From Alphaproteobacteria bacterium (GTDB lineage Bacteria > Pseudomonadota > Alphaproteobacteria > Rhizobiales > Hyphomicrobiaceae): DNA of 33,506 nt. This document shows positions 8,593 to 18,664 of this stretch, piece after piece. A model generated the notes under the pieces. The model worked only from the letters and a program-made list of their open reading frames with translations, did no database searches and had not been told where the DNA came from. Position 1 is the stretch's first letter, and each line of letters starts with the position of its first letter. The stretch spans positions 1-33,506 of the forward strand of contig JAHJQI010000177.1 in assembly GCA_018819265.1 (NCBI GenBank). Direction: 5' to 3'. Both the position numbers and the translations under genes were made by a program.

Positions 8593-8958
8593 TCACCGGT
8601 GGGCGAGCGCCAGAGTTTTGCCGCCGCCCGTTCCACCCGTGCGGGCGACCTCTGCATCGCGCTCATGTGCGAGGCGGTCGGCTTCCGCCTGCCAGCGACG
8701 CACTTCCTGCGCCCTTACGCGGGCCGTGTGGCGCCACCGGCCCTGGCCCAGCCACACCGCGACGCCGCCGACGATGATGCCGATGAACATCGAGCCGAAC
8801 AGGTAGAAGTAGAACGGCAGTTCGAGCGCCAGCGACGGCGCCTGCGGCTTGAACGGATCGAGCACCATGCGCACCTCGTGCCGGTTGATCACGGCAAGGG
8901 CGACAAGCAGGATCGCGACGGGGAACGCTACGAGGAGGGTGACGATACGTTTCAGCAC
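8593..8958 (-). CDS. LapA-domain (DUF1049) inner-membrane protein
   Basis: A 121-residue membrane protein of the LapA/YciS (DUF1049) type. Two transmembrane helices are clear: residues 5-23 (IVTLLVAFPVAILLVALAV) and about 50-72 (FYFYLFGSMFIGIIVGGVAVW). The second is followed by a basic cytoplasmic tail (QGRWRHTARVRAQEVRRW), probably helical, and a glycine-rich end. Relatives in enterobacteria (LapA with LapB) act in control of lipopolysaccharide synthesis; a lapB gene is not in this window, so the role is not certain. The start codon is GTG. Its place between ihfB and trpF is conserved in rhizobia. Confidence 0.85.
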   Translation of the reverse strand: MLKRIVTLLVAFPVAILLVALAVINRHEVRMVLDPFKPQAPSLALELPFYFYLFGSMFIGIIVGGVAVWLGQGRWRHTARVRAQEVRRWQAEADRLAHERDAEVARTGGTGGGKTLALAHR

Positions 8959-9076
8959 TTCTGTCTACCTGCTCTACTGGGGTCTACTTGGTCCACCGGG
9001 ACAACGCGCACCTTTGCAACTGGCGGCGCACGAAATCTGCCGCTTGCGGCTCGATGGCTTAGCGCAAGTTAGCCGT

Positions 9077-9364
9077 TCATTTGCGCTGGGAATTCAGCCG
9101 CTCGCGAAGCTCCTTGCCGGTCTTGAAGAACGGCACGAACTTTTCTTCGACCGGCACCGGCTCGCCGGTACGTGGATTGCGACCTTCGCGCGCCGGCCGG
9201 TGCTTGACCGTGAACGCGCCAAAGCCTCGCAATTCAACGCGATCGCCGCGCGCCAACGCATCGACGATCTCATCGAAGATCACGTTTACGATGCGCTCGA
9301 CATCGCGATGGTAGAGATGCGGGTTCGCTGCTGCTATCCGCTGGATCAATTCCGACTTGATCAC
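9077..9364 (-). CDS. ihfB: Integration host factor beta subunit
   Basis: A 95-residue nucleoid protein of the HU/IHF family, beta type; with IhfA it bends DNA sharply at specific sites, supporting recombination, replication and sigma-54 promoters. The full family length is present: [11 protein letters not shown] at the start, [14 protein letters not shown] in the middle, and the proline-bearing minor-groove arm [15 protein letters not shown] near 56-70. The start codon is GTG preceded by a good GGAGG site. It sits 34 bases downstream of sppA on the same strand, so co-transcription is likely. Confidence 0.95.
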   Translation of the reverse strand: MIKSELIQRIAAANPHLYHRDVERIVNVIFDEIVDALARGDRVELRGFGAFTVKHRPAREGRNPRTGEPVPVEEKFVPFFKTGKELRERLNSQRK

Positions 9365-9398
9365 CGCCGCCTCCGGAAGACAAAGTCGTTGTAATTAC

Positions 9399-10364
9399 TC
9401 AATTTTCGCGAGGGTGCCAAACGGAGACCAAGCCGTCAAGCGAAAGCAGCGAAATTCCGCTCGAAGTGATCGCCTCACTGAGGCCGGCAGCGCCGCCAAC
9501 CGCGATGCTACGGGCGATTTCGGAGGACATCGCCGATAATCCCCATTGCCCCGGCTCGCTCGGTTTCCAGTCGATCACCTTCAAATCGGCGGTCACGCCG
9601 CGCTCTTTTTCAAGCCAGGCCAACACTTCCGGCTCACCGCCGATTTCGTCGACGAGGCGATAATCCTTGGCCTGACGGCCCGAGAAGATGCGGCCTTCCT
9701 TGAGGCCCGGAACGTCGGTAATCTTGATGCCCCGGCGGGATTCCACCAGGCTGTGGAACCAGGCAAACCCGTCGGCGACCATTTCGCCAGTGACTTCAAG
9801 GGCTTCCGGGCTCGGAATCGTGAATGGATTCGGCTCCGCCTTCAACGCGCCGCTCTTGACCGTCTTCATCTGCACCCCGACTTTTTCGAGCAGGTCGGTG
9901 ACCTGGGGCCATTGGAAGATGACGCCAACCGAGCCGGTGATGGTATTGCCGCGCGACACGATATGATCGCTCGCCAGCCCGACGATATAGCCGGCGGATG
10001 CTGCCACTGTGCCAAACTGGGCCACAACCGGCTTCTTTTCGGCAATCCGGCGCAGGCCGTCGTAGAGCGCTTCGCCGCCGGTCGTGGTGCCGCCGGGGCT
10101 ATTGACGTAGACGATGAGAGCTTCGACGTTGTCGGCCTTGGCGATCTCGTCGAGCATCTTGAGCTGCGCTCTGTCCTCTAGAATTGTGCCGGTGATCGAC
10201 ACCCTGGCGATCTGCTTGGGCGCCAGGAAACCGGTGACTTCATCGCCGGTCGAGATCAGAAATCCGACGGCCAGCAATGCGGCGACGACGGCGAGGACGC
10301 GCCAGGTCGTAACCTTGCGCCGCAGGCGGCGGCGGTCGAGGAGGGTATCGACGTCGAGTGTCAT
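9399..10364 (-). CDS. sppA: Signal peptide peptidase SppA (short, 36K type)
   Basis: A 321-residue inner-membrane serine protease (peptidase family S49) that degrades signal peptides after their release. One N-terminal anchor helix (about residues 23-38) is followed by the protease domain. The Ser/Lys dyad is visible: S123 in AASAGYIV and K175 in SGALKAEP. The oxyanion motif YVNSPGG (86-92) and GNTITGSVGVIF are also conserved. The start at 10364 is favoured over a longer reading frame because GGAGA lies seven bases upstream and the anchor then begins normally. It lies between rpsA and ihfB. Confidence 0.93.
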   Translation of the reverse strand: MTLDVDTLLDRRRLRRKVTTWRVLAVVAALLAVGFLISTGDEVTGFLAPKQIARVSITGTILEDRAQLKMLDEIAKADNVEALIVYVNSPGGTTTGGEALYDGLRRIAEKKPVVAQFGTVAASAGYIVGLASDHIVSRGNTITGSVGVIFQWPQVTDLLEKVGVQMKTVKSGALKAEPNPFTIPSPEALEVTGEMVADGFAWFHSLVESRRGIKITDVPGLKEGRIFSGRQAKDYRLVDEIGGEPEVLAWLEKERGVTADLKVIDWKPSEPGQWGLSAMSSEIARSIAVGGAAGLSEAITSSGISLLSLDGLVSVWHPREN

Positions 10365-10685
10365 GGTCGTCTCCAAAATCCCAAACGGGGCCGAATTGAT
10401 GAGGCCGGGTGTGCCAGTCGCGGACGTCCGCCCGCCCCATCCTGGCTGCATCCGGCCGAGCGGCGGCGCTTTGCCGAGTTGTGGCGGACAAACAACGTTA
10501 GCGAAGCCCTAAATTCACAGACAAGCTAGGCAAGTATTGGGCCGCCAGCAATGGGGACGGGTCGCGCAGCGACTTTCGAGCGACATTGCTTAACGCGGCT
10601 GCAGTGGTAACCGGCACGTTATCGGCGCCGCCGCGGCCGGAAGGAACCGGTCGCGACGGGCCGGTGTCGGGGCCAGAAACGACGA

Positions 10686-10709
10686 ACGCGCCGGGAAAAC
10701 CCGGCGCGT
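10686..10709 (-). terminator. Hairpin terminator downstream of rpsA
   Basis: A perfect ten-base-pair stem (ACGCGCCGGG/CCCGGCGCGT) with a four-base loop lies 48 bases beyond the rpsA stop codon. On the minus strand the tail after the stem is only partly T-rich (TCGTCGTTT), so termination may be moderate. On the plus strand a CTTTTT run follows after about ten bases. Confidence 0.6.
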
Positions 10710-10756
10710 CCAACGATCTTTTTAACTGGTCCCGTCCGGCGTACGCCCGGATCCGA

Positions 10757-12535
10757 TCAGCTTTCGCTTTTTTCCTCTTCCGATGCGTTTTCGGAATCGG
10801 CGTCGCCCTCGCCGGCATCGCCCGTAACGCGCTTCATCGCAGCTCCGAGGATGTCACCGAGCGAAGCCCCTGAATCGGTGGAGCCATACTGCTTGACGGC
10901 CTGTTTCTCCTCGGCGATTTCCAACGCCTTGACGGAGACCGTGATGCGTCGGGTAGCCTTGTCGAGGCTGACGACGGCGGCGTCAATCTTGTCGCCGACG
11001 TTATAGCGTTCGGGGCGCTGCTCGGAACGGTCGCGGGAGAGATCGGAACGCTTGATGAAGGTCGTCAGCTCGGTGTCGCCGACCTTGACCTCGATGCCGT
11101 TTTCCTGAACCGCGATGACTTCGCAGGTCACGACTTCGCTGCGCTTGAAGCCGCCGATGGTCTCAGCTGGATCGCCTGAGGCCTGCTTGATGCCGAGCGA
11201 GATGCGTTCCTTGGTGCTGTCGACGTCGAGGACGACGGCCTGGACGTTGTCGCCCTTCTTGTAATCCTTGATGGCTTCGTCGCCGGGCCGGTTCCAATCG
11301 AGATCGGAGAGGTGGACCATGCCGTCGACGCCACCCTCGAGCCCGATGAAAAGGCCGAACTCGGTGATGTTGCGGATCGGCCCTTCGACGGTCGAGCCGC
11401 GCGGATGCTGGGCGAGGAAAGCTTCCCAGGGGTTGTCCTGGACCTGCTTGAGGCCAAGCGAGATGCGACGCTTGTTGGGATCCACCTCGAGGATCTGGAC
11501 TTCGACTTCCTGGCTGGTCGAGACGATCTTGCCCGGATGAACGTTCTTCTTGGTCCAGCTCATTTCGGAGACGTGGATGAGACCTTCGACGCCGGGCTCG
11601 AGCTCAACGAACGCACCGTAATCGGCGATGTTCGTGACCGTGCCGGTGAAGCGCCCGCCGATCGGGTACTTGGCTTCGATGGCTTCCCAAGGGTCGGACT
11701 GCAGCTGCTTCATGCCGAGCGAAATGCGCTGCGTATCGGGATTGATGCGGATGATCTGCACCTTCACCGTATCGCCGACGTTGAGGATCTCGGAAGGATG
11801 ATTGACGCGGCGCCAGGCCATGTCGGTGACATGGAGCAGGCCGTCGATCCCGCCGAGATCGATAAACGCACCGTAGTCGGTGATGTTCTTGACGACGCCG
11901 TCGATGACCTGGCCTTCGCCGAGGCGGGCGACGATGTCGGCGCGCTGTTCGGCACGCGTCTCTTCGAGGACCGAGCGGCGGGAGACGACGATGTTGCCGC
12001 GGCGGCGGTCCATCTTGAGGATCTGGAAGGGCTGCGGCTGGTGCATCAGCGGGCCGATGTCGCGCACGGGGCGGATGTCGACCTGGGAGCCTGGCAGGAA
12101 GGCTACAGCGCCGTCGAGATCGACGGTGAAGCCGCCCTTGACGCGGTTGAAGATGACGCCTGTCACCTTCTCGCCGGCTTCGTGCTGCTTCTCAAGGCGC
12201 GTCCAGCTTTCCTCGCGGCGGGCCTTCTCGCGGCTGAGCACGGCTTCGCCGCGGGCATTCTCAATGCGCTCGAGGTAGACTTCGACCTCGTCGCCGACCT
12301 TAAGGTTCGGATCGACGGTCTCGCCGACCGAGAACTCGCGCAGCGGCACACGGCCTTCCATCTTCAGTCCGACGTCGATGATCGCCAGATCCTTCTCGAT
12401 GCCGACGATCCGGCCGGTGACGACGCTACCCTCGTAGACGTCTTCCTTGGCGAGGCTTTCGGCGAGAAGTGCTGCGAAATCTTCGTGAGTCGGGGAGTAG
12501 TCTTTCGACATTTCAGATTGCGACATGCGGGACAT
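10757..12535 (-). CDS. rpsA: 30S ribosomal protein S1
   Basis: A 592-residue mRNA-binding ribosomal protein with six S1 (OB-fold) repeats, at about residues 35-105, 120-188, 205-275, 290-362, 377-450 and 465-535. Repeats three to five carry the strongest signature (for example ITDYGAFIDLGGIDGLLHVTDM and IADYGAFVELEPGVEGLIHVSEM, each ending RISLG[ML]KQ). The C-terminus is an acidic, serine-rich tail. Several starts are possible. The ATG at 12535 follows AAGGAG closely (three bases), the ATG at 12526 is twelve bases from it, and 12511 (MSKDYSP) has no site; a frame open to 12709 has no support. It is transcribed after cmk, separated by about 200 bases. Confidence 0.95.
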   Translation of the reverse strand: MSRMSQSEMSKDYSPTHEDFAALLAESLAKEDVYEGSVVTGRIVGIEKDLAIIDVGLKMEGRVPLREFSVGETVDPNLKVGDEVEVYLERIENARGEAVLSREKARREESWTRLEKQHEAGEKVTGVIFNRVKGGFTVDLDGAVAFLPGSQVDIRPVRDIGPLMHQPQPFQILKMDRRRGNIVVSRRSVLEETRAEQRADIVARLGEGQVIDGVVKNITDYGAFIDLGGIDGLLHVTDMAWRRVNHPSEILNVGDTVKVQIIRINPDTQRISLGMKQLQSDPWEAIEAKYPIGGRFTGTVTNIADYGAFVELEPGVEGLIHVSEMSWTKKNVHPGKIVSTSQEVEVQILEVDPNKRRISLGLKQVQDNPWEAFLAQHPRGSTVEGPIRNITEFGLFIGLEGGVDGMVHLSDLDWNRPGDEAIKDYKKGDNVQAVVLDVDSTKERISLGIKQASGDPAETIGGFKRSEVVTCEVIAVQENGIEVKVGDTELTTFIKRSDLSRDRSEQRPERYNVGDKIDAAVVSLDKATRRITVSVKALEIAEEKQAVKQYGSTDSGASLGDILGAAMKRVTGDAGEGDADSENASEEEKSES

Positions 12536-12741
12536 ATGCTCCTTGAGCGGATTAGTGTTGCGGCGCGGCGCGACGGCCGTGCCGGATCGCGACGCATATG
12601 TGCCAGTTGGCGCCCGGGATGCTCGCAAACGAGCATTCTCTGCGCCGAAGTCGGCACTCGGATGAGATTGATTTGAGATCGGTTGCTGCAGCGATGGCCA
12701 TGCCGCCAATGCGAATTTAGGCCCGCGACAGGTCGCGCACC

Positions 12742-13368
12742 CTATTGGCTGGTCTTCCTCAAGATCAATCCGACCGCAGCGTCGAATGCGGCCTCTATAC
12801 CCATTTCCGTCGTATCGAGCAAGTCGGCATCGTCGGCGCGGCGCATCGGAGCGCTGTCGCGGCCCGAATCGCGGGCGTCCCGATTGCGAATGAGATCGAG
12901 GATCTGCTCGTAGGTGACCGGTTCGCCCTGAGCCTGACGCTCCAGGTGGCGGCGGCGGGCGCGCTCTTCTGGAGTCGCCGTCACGAAGATTTTGGCGTCG
13001 GCGTCCGGACAGACGACGGTACCGATGTCGCGACCGTCGAGAACGGCGCCGGGCCGCCTTCGGGCGAATGCGCGCTGGTATTCGAGAAGCGCCGACCTGA
13101 CTTCGGGAATGCCGGCCACCCTCGAGGCGGCTTCCCCGACACCGGGCGCGCGCAGCCCCTCGTCGTCGAGGGTCGCCGGATCGAGGCAGCGCGCGAAAGC
13201 GACCACAGCCCAGGTATCGTCGAGGCGGAAGCCGCCGGCCAGCACGTCGCGGGCAACGGCCCGGTACAGCAGCCCGGTGTCGAGACAGGGCAGGCCGAAG
13301 TGATCGGCGATCCTGCGGGCGAGCGTGCCTTTTCCCGATGCAGCCGGTCCGTCGATGGCAATGATCAT
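12742..13368 (-). CDS. cmk: Cytidylate kinase
   Basis: A 208-residue nucleoside monophosphate kinase that phosphorylates CMP and dCMP using ATP. The P-loop GPAASGKGT is at residues 7-15, followed by the family motif [11 protein letters not shown] (about 30-40). The [21 protein letters not shown] region and the lid arginines ([10 protein letters not shown]) are present. Length is normal. The start codon overlaps the aroA stop by four bases (ATGA), so the two are translationally coupled. The order aroA-cmk-rpsA is conserved in alphaproteobacteria. Confidence 0.96.
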   Translation of the reverse strand: MIIAIDGPAASGKGTLARRIADHFGLPCLDTGLLYRAVARDVLAGGFRLDDTWAVVAFARCLDPATLDDEGLRAPGVGEAASRVAGIPEVRSALLEYQRAFARRRPGAVLDGRDIGTVVCPDADAKIFVTATPEERARRRHLERQAQGEPVTYEQILDLIRNRDARDSGRDSAPMRRADDADLLDTTEMGIEAAFDAAVGLILRKTSQ

Positions 13369-14753
13369 CCGGATGCTCCAGCAGCCGGACCTAAAATAGC
13401 GCCGAGCCCCTGCATCAGCCCGACGAACTCGGGGAAGCTCGTTGCGATCATGGCGGTGTCGTCGACGGTGACGGGGTTTTCTGAGGCTAGCCCCATGGTC
13501 AGGAAGGCCATGGCGATGCGGTGATCGAGGTGGGTTGCAACCGTGCCGGCGCCCTTCACGTTGCCGCTGCCGCCGTAAACGGTGAGGGTGTCGCCTTCGA
13601 TGCGGGTCGACACACCGTTGGCTTCGAGGCCGGCTGCAGTGGCCGCGAGGCGGTCGCTTTCCTTGACGCGCAGTTCGCCAAGGCCGTGCATCACCGTATC
13701 GCCGGCAGCAAAAGCTGCGACGCAGGCCAGGACCGGATACTCGTCAATCATCGAGGGTGCACGTTCAGGCGGGACGCTGACGCCTTTCAGCGCGCTATGA
13801 CGGGCACGGATATCGGCGACCGGCTCGCCGCCCTCTTCGCGTTCGTTTTCAAACGTCAGGTCGGCGCCCATCTCGCACAGAGTCAGGTAAAAGCCGGTCC
13901 GCGTGGGGTTGACGAGGACGCCCTCGACGGCGACATCGGAGCCCGGCACGATGACCGCCGCCGCGATCAGGAACGCCGCTGACGACGGGTCGGCGGGCAC
14001 TTTGACGTCGCGGCCCTGCAGGACCGGGTTGCCGGTGACCGTGATACGGGTGCGCCCCTTTTCGTCCGGGGTTGCAGTGACTTCAGCGCCGAAAAAGCGC
14101 AGCATACGCTCGGTATGGTCGCGGGTGGGTTCGGCTTCGATGACGGTTGTCTTTCCGGCGGCGTGCAGTCCGGCCAGGAGGATCGCCGATTTGACCTGCG
14201 CGGAGGCAACGGGAAGTTCATATTCGATCGGCACGAGATCGGCCATGCCGCGCAGCGTCAGCGGCAGACGGTCTGCGTTGTCGCCGTCGACTTCGAGACC
14301 CATGGACTTTAGCGGATCGAGCACCCGGGCCATCGGCCGCCGCGACAGCGAGGCGTCGCCGACCAGTTCGGCGGGAAAGTCGTGACCCGCCAGAACGCCC
14401 ATCATCAAGCGGGTGCCTGTGCCGGAATTGCCGAAATCGAGCGGACCGTCGGGTTGGCGCAGTCCACCGACACCGCGTCCCGTCACCTCCCAGGTTTCGC
14501 CGGTCTTTGCGGCCGGAGCCCCAAGCGCGCTCACCGATTTGGCGGTGTTGAGCACGTCTTCTGCCTCGAGAAGTCCGCTGATTCGCGTTTTTCCGAGGCT
14601 GAGCGCGCCGAGCAGCAACGCCCTGTGCGATATCGACTTGTCCCCAGGCACCGTGAGGCGGCCCTGCAAAGGGTTGGATTTGCTCGCGACAAGCGGCTTC
14701 GAAGGGGGATGCGACACGGACCTTGGCTCTTTCTTGACAGTGGCGGCGGGCAT
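13365..14753 (-). CDS. aroA: 3-Phosphoshikimate 1-carboxyvinyltransferase (EPSP synthase)
   Basis: A 462-residue enzyme of the shikimate pathway, transferring the enolpyruvyl group of PEP to shikimate-3-phosphate. Visible motifs are [60 protein letters not shown] with the catalytic acid, [15 protein letters not shown] and LDHRIAMAF. The RDHTERML pattern places it in the class II group typical of rhizobia. However, at the position where the herbicide-insensitive CP4 enzyme has alanine (NAATGCR), this one has glycine (NSGTGTR). The upstream region is shared with the divergent TIGR02300 gene; no strong ribosome site precedes the ATG. Confidence 0.96.
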   Translation of the reverse strand: MPAATVKKEPRSVSHPPSKPLVASKSNPLQGRLTVPGDKSISHRALLLGALSLGKTRISGLLEAEDVLNTAKSVSALGAPAAKTGETWEVTGRGVGGLRQPDGPLDFGNSGTGTRLMMGVLAGHDFPAELVGDASLSRRPMARVLDPLKSMGLEVDGDNADRLPLTLRGMADLVPIEYELPVASAQVKSAILLAGLHAAGKTTVIEAEPTRDHTERMLRFFGAEVTATPDEKGRTRITVTGNPVLQGRDVKVPADPSSAAFLIAAAVIVPGSDVAVEGVLVNPTRTGFYLTLCEMGADLTFENEREEGGEPVADIRARHSALKGVSVPPERAPSMIDEYPVLACVAAFAAGDTVMHGLGELRVKESDRLAATAAGLEANGVSTRIEGDTLTVYGGSGNVKGAGTVATHLDHRIAMAFLTMGLASENPVTVDDTAMIATSFPEFVGLMQGLGAILGPAAGASG

Positions 14754-14990
14754 TGAACGGGACGTAGGGCGCCGAATGCGACGGCAAGGCGGGCCTTGGA
14801 CCGCCGCCCCACGGTCTTACAGCAATGCGCAGGCCGGCCTGTCAATGGCAGCCTGTTGGCTGTGGTTTTAGCGCCGGCTCTTCGGCGTGCCGGGCAACTT
14901 CGCGAAGATCTGGTTTTGACAGCGGGCGTGCTGTGTGGCAGAGGGCGGCGATCAATTTCTCCACGGAACCAAAAGAGGCTTATCAGACCC

Positions 14991-15365
14991 ATGGGAACCG
15001 CCGACGCCCGCGGTACGAAACGGACCTGCCAGAACGACGACTGCGGCGCCCGCTTCTACGACCTGAACCGCGATCCGATCCTTTGCCCGAACTGCGAGGC
15101 GGAATACGTCATCGCTCATGCGCCACCTGGTGCGGTAATCTCCGACGACGTCAAGCCGAAGGATGTCAAGCGGCCCAAGCCCCAGGCTGAAACCGAAGAG
15201 GTGGAGGTCGTCGACGGGGAACTCGCCGACATCGAAGCCGTTGACGCCATCCCCGATGACGACGAGGAGGATGACGACACGTTCCTCGAAGACGAGGAAG
15301 ACGACGAAGGCAACGTCGTCGACATCATCCCGGGCATTGCCGACGGCGAGAGCGAAGAGACCTGA
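14991..15365 (+). CDS. TIGR02300 family acidic zinc-ribbon protein
   Basis: A 124-residue protein of an alphaproteobacterial family of unknown function. The N-terminal module (residues 8-36) has paired cysteines in KRTCQNDDCGARFYDL and ILCPNCEAEY, expected to bind zinc. The remainder is a long, very acidic, low-complexity tail (for example DDDEEDDDTFLEDEEDDEG) ending near VVDIIPGIADGE. Start set at the ATG giving MGTADARGTKRTC; the frame is open further upstream but family members begin here. An AAAAGAGG site lies about twelve bases before it, and a TTGACA (14916-14921) could be its -35 box. Divergent from aroA, as in other rhizobia. Confidence 0.88.
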   Translation: MGTADARGTKRTCQNDDCGARFYDLNRDPILCPNCEAEYVIAHAPPGAVISDDVKPKDVKRPKPQAETEEVEVVDGELADIEAVDAIPDDDEEDDDTFLEDEEDDEGNVVDIIPGIADGESEET

Positions 15366-15373
15366 TTTCCCGT

Positions 15374-15413
15374 GCGAACTGCCGCGGATGCGAAATTTGC
15401 GCTTGCAGTTCGC
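15374..15413 (+). terminator. Inverted repeat after the TIGR02300 gene, weak terminator candidate
   Basis: Nine-base perfect arms GCGAACTGC (15374-15382) and GCAGTTCGC (15405-15413) lie just after the stop codon of the TIGR02300 gene, with a 22-base loop. No T run follows, so this may be a weak or Rho-assisted terminator or an mRNA-stabilising structure. Confidence 0.35.
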
Positions 15414-15565
15414 GACGCCAGACCTTAATCAACGCGGTCTCAGTTGGTTCGGGCTGGCTTAACGTCTACTCTTCCTTGGTACACACTGCGCAAGCTTGTG
15501 TCGGTGAGCCAATGTCGTGTTAGGCTGCCGCCTCCGCGCCGTACTGTTCCCAACGCCTGGAATTA

Positions 15566-15641
<76 letters not shown>

Positions 15642-16228
15642 ACCAGTTTCGGTCGATATGCCGTTTTCCGGCTGCTTTGCGAAAACCCTCGTGAACTCAC
15701 GAGGTTGCCGGCCGGCCAGCCCACCACATACCCGTCTCTAGGCCGAGATTGGCGCCCCGTAGTACGCCTACGCACCCGAAGTCTCTGTCCTCGAAAATTC
15801 CCTTTCCGCGCGCTGACCACGGCCCCGCCGCAGAGACCGCGTTCGCAGCCTCACCGAGACCGGTTCGAAAGTGAACTTGGGGGCCGGCACCCGGTGGCCC
15901 CTTGGCGTAGTTTACAGACGTCGGCCCGCGGTATGCGGCGGATAGCGACCTTGTTGAAAGCTGTATCTGGATACGACGAATAAGCCGACCCGCGGACCAG
16001 CACGTTTGGTTACAGTGTGCTGAGACAGTATTCACCTGACACTCGCCGCTGCCGACTGAGGGTCAGAGAGCGGGTTGACGGTGCGCAGGTCCTCGGCATC
16101 GGCTTGATGGGGCGACAAGAACGAATCTCGTAACATGAAAGCTTGTTTCGGACCCTAACAACCGGGGGCCGGCTTCGCGTGCCGCATAATTGGGTCCACG
16201 AGTGCGATCAACCACAGTCTTCAACCGA
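15642..16228. other. Gene-free stretch after tRNA-Ala
   Basis: About 590 bases without a credible gene. Short reading frames exist on both strands but lack ribosome sites and recognisable motifs. I saw no repeat of the tRNA 3' end elsewhere in the window, so an attachment site cannot be claimed. The boundary between housekeeping and accessory DNA probably falls here. Confidence 0.5.
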
Positions 16229-18646
16229 ATGTCCACGACGAGAAACAATCACTACGTACCACAGTGGTACCAGGAGGGCTTTTTCGAGCCCGGCCAAAAT
16301 ACGCTGGCCTATCTCGACATGCGGCCACCCAGGAAGGTCCTCGATGATGGTCGTGTGATCGTCGGCAAGTCGCTCTTCGATGCGCCAACGTCGCGCGCTT
16401 TCCGGCAGCTCGATCTTTATTCCACGTTCTTCGGAACTTCCGTCAACGACGAGATCGAGCGCAGGCTCTTTGGCAACATCGATACGCGCGGTTCCAAAGC
16501 TAACAAAGCTTTTGCCGGCGCCGATATCAGTGAGTGGCACCGTCACTTCCAGACCCTGTTCGAGTTCATCGACATCCAGAAGATCCGGACCCCCAAGGGT
16601 CTCGACTGGTTGAAGGCCCAATATCCTCGACTCACACAGAATGAGCTGATGATGGAGATGCAGGGCATTAGGATGATGCACTGCACGATCTGGACCGAAG
16701 GCGTACGCGAGATCGTCTCGGCTGAGAACGCCAGCGTTAAGTTCATCGTCAGCGACCACCCGATCACGATTTACAACCACGCCATTGCCCCGGATGCCCA
16801 GGGCTGCACCTATCCGCATGATCCCTCGATCGCGCTCAAGGCGTCGCAAACGATCTTTCCCCTCACTCGCGACTACTGCCTGATCCTCACCAACCTCGAG
16901 TATGCACGCGACCCGTCGGTCGGACCGCTCGACAAGCGGACATTTGCGCGGAATTTTCGCAATTCGATGGTCAGGACAGATGCGTTCATCCGCACGCGCA
17001 AGCTCAGCGATCACGAGGTGACCGGGATCAACTTCATTCTGAAGGCTCGCGCGTCTCGCTACATTGCCGCTGGCCACAAGGAATGGCTCTATCCCGAGCG
17101 CACGGTCACCGAGCCATGGCGCGACATCGCAGCGACGCTCGTGCCGCCCAAGGACGAGCTTTGGCACTTCGGCGGGGAGATGTTCGCCAAGTTCAACGAC
17201 GGCCACGTGCACTACCAGGACGAGTTTGGCAGAACCGAAAAGCAACGCGACTTCTTGCGCAAAGACCCGCCCGCCAAGCCCTTGCGGCCCCGTGATTCGT
17301 GTGGATGCGGATCGGCCCGCGCGTTCAAGGTCTGCTGCAGCACCAAACCGATCGCACTGCGCCCGGCCTGGGATGAGCCGAGCATCCGCGAACGCAACCT
17401 CATGCTGTACAACGGGATCGCGAACGTTCTGGGCTTCAACACAGGGAAAAGTTGGACACAGATCCGGCGCGATCTGACGGACGACCAGATCAGCAAGATC
17501 TATCTCCTGTACGAAGGCTTATGGCCGCGCGAGACAGACCTCCTCAAGCTTCTGCCAAAACCGGACGGAGCTTGCCGGGCGATCTACACGGGGGCCATTC
17601 ATCCGATCGCCATCGCCGAGTTTGCGCTTGGGGCATCACTCTACTTCGGTGAGTTGCTCATCGAGCACCCGTTCCTGCACGCCGGCACTGTGAAGAAGGA
17701 CTTTAGTCCTGTCGAGAACCCAAAGTCCTACCGGCAGGAATTCCTAAAGACCGTGATGTTCTTCCTAAACGTCATGCCACTCGTGGACGCCGGATCGGTC
17801 AACCTTGTTCCTGACCCGTGCAACTTCGACCTGCATCTGCGTGACCAGATGATGCACATGGCGCAGTCGCGAGCAGGAAGTATTCCTGTCAACCTGCGTC
17901 AAGACAAACGCATGCAAGAGCTGGCGAAGCAGGATTTCCAGCGAAGCATCATGGCGCTGTCGCCAGATGCAATGCGGAGGCAAGTCAAGCGGATGTCGCC
18001 GGAGTTGGACGACGCCGGCATAGACAAAGTTCTGGCGGGGTTCGAGGCGCTCAAAGAGCAGGACCCGCTTGCCGTGTTGCAGGAAGGAACGCTGGAGGGA
18101 GGTAAGGAAGGCGGCCAGCTCAACGTGATGAAGCTTGCGCCGAACTTCGAGATGACGATGTACCTGGCGCAAGCGACCGGGGCATGCATCGTGACCGACG
18201 ATCCCTTTCGCTGGGCCGAAGTCGGGAGAGCCATCCGCCGGCAAGCAGGCTGCCTGAGTGACCTTACGGCCAGCATCGCATCGTCTCCATTTGCATTCCC
18301 ACAGGACACGTCCGCGATTGTGGATTTTGCCTTCAACGAGAAATTCACTGGCTACCCGGCTCTCATAGCCAGTGCCTTCAAGTACCTTTCCAACATTGAA
18401 GCGCGAGGATCAAAGCCAAACGTTGAGGCCCACCTCAACTCACGCTTTCACAAGGTCCATGCGGCGGTGCAGGACGCGATCGGCAAGGCCCGTACCAACG
18501 TCAAACGCGGACGAATGTCATGTGTTGCTCCCCATGGTGGCATTCAGGACAACACCGTGAACCGGCTGCTTCTCATGTCGAGCTCCGAGAGGCACCTGCC
18601 CAGTGTGCCGATGGCATTCTTCATTGAGACGGCAGCGACCGCCTAG
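16229..18646 (+). CDS. DUF4238 and SEC-C domain protein
   Basis: An 805-residue multidomain protein. The N-terminus NNHYVPQWYQEGFFEP (residues 6-21) is the hallmark of DUF4238, and the later segment FIVSDHPITIYNH plus FPLTRDYCLILTN fits the rest of that domain (to about residue 300). A SEC-C zinc motif follows at about 355-370 (CGCGSARAFKVCC). The C-terminal 400 residues are unassigned; near residue 650 the segment MTMYLAQATGACIVTDDPFRW could suggest an acidic catalytic site. The start at 16229 is placed just before the DUF4238 motif; an earlier start (16190) is possible and neither has a clear ribosome site. DUF4238 proteins have no known reaction. Convergent with the 288-residue gene, 18 bases between stops. 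Confidence 0.8.
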   Translation: MSTTRNNHYVPQWYQEGFFEPGQNTLAYLDMRPPRKVLDDGRVIVGKSLFDAPTSRAFRQLDLYSTFFGTSVNDEIERRLFGNIDTRGSKANKAFAGADISEWHRHFQTLFEFIDIQKIRTPKGLDWLKAQYPRLTQNELMMEMQGIRMMHCTIWTEGVREIVSAENASVKFIVSDHPITIYNHAIAPDAQGCTYPHDPSIALKASQTIFPLTRDYCLILTNLEYARDPSVGPLDKRTFARNFRNSMVRTDAFIRTRKLSDHEVTGINFILKARASRYIAAGHKEWLYPERTVTEPWRDIAATLVPPKDELWHFGGEMFAKFNDGHVHYQDEFGRTEKQRDFLRKDPPAKPLRPRDSCGCGSARAFKVCCSTKPIALRPAWDEPSIRERNLMLYNGIANVLGFNTGKSWTQIRRDLTDDQISKIYLLYEGLWPRETDLLKLLPKPDGACRAIYTGAIHPIAIAEFALGASLYFGELLIEHPFLHAGTVKKDFSPVENPKSYRQEFLKTVMFFLNVMPLVDAGSVNLVPDPCNFDLHLRDQMMHMAQSRAGSIPVNLRQDKRMQELAKQDFQRSIMALSPDAMRRQVKRMSPELDDAGIDKVLAGFEALKEQDPLAVLQEGTLEGGKEGGQLNVMKLAPNFEMTMYLAQATGACIVTDDPFRWAEVGRAIRRQAGCLSDLTASIASSPFAFPQDTSAIVDFAFNEKFTGYPALIASAFKYLSNIEARGSKPNVEAHLNSRFHKVHAAVQDAIGKARTNVKRGRMSCVAPHGGIQDNTVNRLLLMSSSERHLPSVPMAFFIETAATA

Positions 18647-18664
18647 GTTCACATGCCTCGCAGC

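Noticed and set aside
11312..12676. Long plus-strand open frame (454 codons) opposite rpsA
   Set aside because: It is antisense to the clearly assigned ribosomal S1 gene; the frame is open because of high-GC codon usage and it shows no recognisable protein.
16208..17245. Minus-strand open frame (345 codons) opposite the DUF4238 gene
   Set aside because: DUF4238 and SEC-C motifs support the plus strand; the antisense frame has no motif or ribosome site.
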